The notes beneath the pieces were generated by a model. That model saw only the letters and a list, made by a program, of their open reading frames with translations, did no database searches and was not told the origin of the DNA. This document shows positions 60,962 through 64,000 of a stretch of 64,000 nucleotides of DNA, in pieces. Every line of letters begins with the position of its first letter. Within the stretch, counting starts at the first letter, position 1. This stretch comes from Acidiphilium sp. C61 (lineage in GTDB: Bacteria > Pseudomonadota > Alphaproteobacteria > Acetobacterales > Acetobacteraceae), in NCBI RefSeq assembly GCF_902712915.1, contig NZ_CACTIA010000005.1, positions 2,392,501-2,456,500 on the forward strand, given 5' to 3'. The position numbers were made by a program, and so were the translations under genes.

Positions 60962-63592
60962 TCAAGGGGTGGTCCGCCCGGTGGTGCGGCGCGCCCATTT
61001 GGCCAGTTCGAGGGCGATGTAGATCACGCTGGAGGCGGCGATCGTTACCGCGAGTTCGCCGGGGCTGAGCGGTGACGCGCCGAAGGCGCGGTTGATCCCG
61101 GGCGTGTAGATCACCGCGATCTGCAAGGCGACGGTGAGAAGCACGGTGCCCAGCAGCGGCGGGTTCGCGCCGAGATCGGCATGGAACGGTCTTGCGTGCG
61201 CGGCGCGAACCGCCATCAGCTGCCAGAGCTGCACGAAGGTCAGCACGGCGAAGACCATCGTCTGCCAGTGTGCATCCTGCATCCGGCGGGCGACGGCCTC
61301 GGTCAGCAGCGTGATCGCCGCCATCAGCAATGCGCTCCACAGTACCTCGATGGCCATGAAGCCGGCGAGCAGACGCTGGCGTGGCGGAAGCGGCGGGCGG
61401 GCCATGATGTCGGGCGCGGCCGGTTCGGTGGTGAGGGCGAGGCCGGGCAGCCCGTCGGTCACGAGGTTGATCCAGAGAATCTGGATCGGCCGCAGCGGCA
61501 TCGGCAGGCCGAAGAAGGGGGCGAGGAAGATCGTCAGGATCTCCGCCGCGTTGCAGGCGATGACGAAGCGCACGAACTTGCGGATGTTGTCGTAGATCCG
61601 CCGGCCTTCGCGCACGGCGGCGACGATGGTCGCGAAATTATCGTCGAGCAGCACGAGGCTCGCGGCCTCGCGGGCGACATCGGTGCCGCCGCGTCCCATC
61701 GCCACGCCGATATCCGCCTGTGCCAGCGCCGGTGCGTCGTTCACCCCGTCGCCGGTCATCGCCACCACCTCGCCATTGTCCTGCAGCGCGGTGACGATGC
61801 GGATCTTCTGCGCCGGATCGACCCGGGCGAACACCGCGACCTCCCGCACCCGCCGCCGCAGTTCCCCCTCGTCGAGCGCCTGCAGCGCGGCACCGGTCAT
61901 CACCGCTGTCTCGCCGGCGGCAGCATCGAGGATGCCGATCGAGCGGGCGATGGCGGCGGCCGTGAGCGGGTGGTCGCCGGTGATCATCACCGGGCGGATG
62001 CCCGCCGCGATGCAGGTGGCGACGGACGCGGCGGCCTCGGGGCGCGGCGGGTCGATCAGCCCGGCGAGGCCGAGACATTCGAGCCCGCCTTCCATCTCTG
62101 AAGCCGCCATCGCTACCGCTGTCCCCGGCTTGTGACGCCTGCGGGCGACGGCCAGCACCCGCATTCCATCGGCCGCCATGGCGGCGGCGGCGCGCATGAG
62201 GGAGGCGGGATCGGCCGGCACCGCACCGGCCGGGCCGGTCATTTCGGTGCAAAGCGGAATCACCGCCTCGGGCGCGCCCTTGGTGTAGCTGACCAGCGCG
62301 CCGTCCTCGTCGCGGTGCAGCGTGGTCATGCGCCGCCGCGCGGCGGTGAAGGGCAGTTCGGCGCAGCGCGCGTGGCGGGCGCGCTCGGCGGCCGGATCGA
62401 GCCCTGCCGCGCTGGCTGCGTCCAGGAAAGCGGTTTCGGTCGGGTCGCCCTGCTTCGTGCCGGCGGCATCGGCGGTGGCGTCGTTGCACAAGACCAGCGC
62501 GCGGAGCAGCGCCGTCGCATCCGCATCGCCGGGCGGGCGCCAGGCTCGCGTCATGCGCATCCGGTTGAGGGTCAGCGTGCCGGTCTTGTCGGCGCAGATG
62601 GTGGTGACGGCGCCGAGCGTCTCGACCGCGGGGAGGCGGCGGATCAGCGCCTGCGCCCGCGCCATCCGCGCCGCACCGCCGGCCAGCAGCACGGTGACGA
62701 TGGCGGGCAGCGCCTCGGGGATCGCCGCCACCGCGAGGCTGAGCGCGGTCAGCAGCATCGGCAGCGGCGCCTCGCCGCGCAGCAGCCCGGTGGCGAGGAT
62801 CAGGACGCAGACCGCGAGTGCGGCGGCGGCGATCTGCCGGCCGAACCGGGCGAGCTGGCGTTGCAGCGGAGTGGGGCCGGGGGCGGCGCCGCCGATGAGG
62901 GTGGCGATCCGGCCGAGTTCGGTGCCCATGCCGGTCGCGGTCACGATGCCGGTCGCGCGGCCGCCGAGCACCGAGGTGCCCTTGTAGGCCATGCAGCTTC
63001 GCTCGGGCAGCGTCGTCCCTGCTGCCATCGGGGCGACCTGTTTCAGCACCGGGGCCGATTCGCCGGTCAGCGCGGCCTCGCCGGTGTGCAGGCCTGGCGC
63101 CTCCAGCAGCCGCAGATCCGCAGGGACCGTGTTGCCGGCTTCGAGCAGCACGAGATCGCCGGGTACGAGGGACGCCGCCGGCAGCGTGATCGTCCGGCCC
63201 TGCCGCCGGACCGTCGCGACCGGGGCGGCGAGGCGGCGCAGCCCGGCCACCGCGTCCTGCGCGCGGGCGGCCTGGATGAAGCCGACCACGGCATCGAGGA
63301 TGACGATGGCGAGGATTACCGCCGTGTCCTCCAGCGCGCCGATCAGGGCGGAGAGCGCCGCCGCGCCGATCAGCAGCAGGACCATGACATCGGTGAACTG
63401 GGCAAGCAGCAGGGCGAGCCGGCTTTGCGGCTTCGCGGCCTCGATCGCGTTCGGCCCGTGGCGGCGCAGCCGGGCGGCGGCCTCGGCATCGTCGAGCCCG
63501 CGGGCCGCATCGCCGCCGAGGGCTGCGATCACCGCAGCCGCGTCGCGTGCGTGCCAGGCGGGCGGCGGCGTGGTGGGGTCAGCGCGCGCCAT
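60962..63592 (-). CDS. P2-type cation-transporting ATPase (Ca2+-ATPase-like)
   Basis: This 876-residue inner-membrane ATPase has TGES (177-180), PEALP (292-296) in the ion-binding helix, the phosphorylated D335 in ICADKTGTLT, KGAPEAV in the nucleotide domain and GDGVNDAPAL in the hinge. A C-terminal cation-ATPase domain of about six segments is present. The PExLP motif and overall layout point to Ca2+ (or possibly Mn2+) export. Its start overlaps the stop of the upstream exchanger gene by 14 bases, so both belong to one transcript. Confidence 0.88.
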   Translation of the reverse strand: MARADPTTPPPAWHARDAAAVIAALGGDAARGLDDAEAAARLRRHGPNAIEAAKPQSRLALLLAQFTDVMVLLLIGAAALSALIGALEDTAVILAIVILDAVVGFIQAARAQDAVAGLRRLAAPVATVRRQGRTITLPAASLVPGDLVLLEAGNTVPADLRLLEAPGLHTGEAALTGESAPVLKQVAPMAAGTTLPERSCMAYKGTSVLGGRATGIVTATGMGTELGRIATLIGGAAPGPTPLQRQLARFGRQIAAAALAVCVLILATGLLRGEAPLPMLLTALSLAVAAIPEALPAIVTVLLAGGAARMARAQALIRRLPAVETLGAVTTICADKTGTLTLNRMRMTRAWRPPGDADATALLRALVLCNDATADAAGTKQGDPTETAFLDAASAAGLDPAAERARHARCAELPFTAARRRMTTLHRDEDGALVSYTKGAPEAVIPLCTEMTGPAGAVPADPASLMRAAAAMAADGMRVLAVARRRHKPGTAVAMAASEMEGGLECLGLAGLIDPPRPEAAASVATCIAAGIRPVMITGDHPLTAAAIARSIGILDAAAGETAVMTGAALQALDEGELRRRVREVAVFARVDPAQKIRIVTALQDNGEVVAMTGDGVNDAPALAQADIGVAMGRGGTDVAREAASLVLLDDNFATIVAAVREGRRIYDNIRKFVRFVIACNAAEILTIFLAPFFGLPMPLRPIQILWINLVTDGLPGLALTTEPAAPDIMARPPLPPRQRLLAGFMAIEVLWSALLMAAITLLTEAVARRMQDAHWQTMVFAVLTFVQLWQLMAVRAAHARPFHADLGANPPLLGTVLLTVALQIAVIYTPGINRAFGASPLSPGELAVTIAASSVIYIALELAKWARRTTGRTTP

Positions 63593-64000
63593 AGAGGAAC
63601 AGCACGTAGGCGTTGAGCAGATACATGGCGAACAGGCCGAAGCTGATCCAGCCGACGGTGCGGAACAGCCGGTTCTGCGGCCGGTAGAGCAGGCCGGCGA
63701 TCAGCAGGCCCGACATCACCACGCACGACATGGCAGAGACCACGTGGATCGGCGATGCGTGATCGAGGATCGGGCCGTGGCGGTAGAACAGGTCGTCGAT
63801 CCCGAGGACCAGCATGTTGAACATGTTGCTGCCAAGGATGTTCGCCATCGCGAGATCGACGGCGCCGATCCGCGCCGCGACGATGCTGACCACGAGTTCG
63901 GGCAGCGAGGTGACGGCGGCGACGAGCAGCGTGCCGACGAAGGTCTGCTGCCAGCCCATCGCCCCGGCGAGGGCGACCGCGACGAAGGGCAGCGCGCTGC
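63579..64000 (-). CDS. Na+/Ca2+ exchanger-like protein, 3' part (5' end outside window)
   Basis: The frame is open to the window edge and encodes the C-terminal 140 or so residues of a CaCA-type exchanger. The alpha-repeat motif GTLLVAAVTSLPELVVSI and GSNMFNMLVLG are present, followed by four hydrophobic segments. With the overlapping Ca2+-type ATPase it suggests a Ca2+ efflux unit. Confidence 0.86.
   Translation of the reverse strand, partial: SALPFVAVALAGAMGWQQTFVGTLLVAAVTSLPELVVSIVAARIGAVDLAMANILGSNMFNMLVLGIDDLFYRHGPILDHASPIHVVSAMSCVVMSGLLIAGLLYRPQNRLFRTVGWISFGLFAMYLLNAYVLFLYGAR

Noticed and set aside
62132..63616. Plus-strand frame opposite the P-type ATPase
   Set aside because: It is antisense to a gene with all P-type ATPase motifs.

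Overview
The window looks like a chromosomal stretch of an acidophilic alphaproteobacterium of the Acetobacteraceae, most like Acidiphilium. This is inferred from the GC-rich genes, the alphaproteobacterial rrn layout (23S-5S-initiator tRNA), the mix of heme proteins with a HiPIP, and many 'agagc...gctct' palindromic repeats. No database search was possible.

Layout. 1-1830: 3' end of an rRNA operon (23S, 5S, tRNA-fMet, terminator), with the C-terminal remnant of a serine recombinase running antisense into the tRNA. 1830-13570: a decayed myo-inositol locus. A truncated IS256-type transposase is fused to the 3' half of iolD. iolC is intact, iolB is split by a complete IS21-type element with an 8-bp target duplication, iolJ is intact, and an inositol/sugar ABC importer plus iolG follow. 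13570-20400: a loosely packed accessory stretch with palindromic repeats, an IS5-type remnant, a thiosulfate dehydrogenase pair (tsdB-tsdA), small hypothetical genes, a cold-shock protein, a secreted unknown protein and an SDR enzyme. 20470-28600: an MmyB-type regulator, a LacI regulator, a second IS21-type element that has cut glucokinase in half, a sucrose-type MFS symporter and a GH68 enzyme without a signal peptide. Together these look like a sucrose-uptake and intracellular-cleavage unit under LacI control.

28870-36720: an Fe3+-type ABC importer, a TetR regulator with an AhpD-like protein and a thiol peroxidase-like protein, then a divergent IclR/aminotransferase pair resembling BhcR/BhcA of the beta-hydroxyaspartate cycle. 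37000-39800: a three-heme cytochrome c, a HiPIP and a SOUL lipoprotein. 40000-48090: a complete kdpFABC-kdpDE potassium system with two extra tiny membrane ORFs around kdpF.

48220-57410: an amide-utilisation operon. It runs amiC-amiR, an untranslated leader with two ANTAR-type hexaloop hairpins and an intrinsic terminator, a nitrilase-family amidase, a five-gene urea/amide-type ABC importer and an amidase-signature amidase. 57540-64000: an FAD oxidoreductase, an HCCA-isomerase-like protein, a DehI-like dehalogenase, a P2-type cation ATPase and a partial Na+/Ca2+ exchanger.

The most notable non-genic signals are the ANTAR leader, a 104-bp dispersed palindromic element whose ends supply the TAG stop codon of four neighbouring genes, the shared LacI operators (one orphaned by an IS-linked deletion), and the in-frame iolB that reappears on removing the IS.
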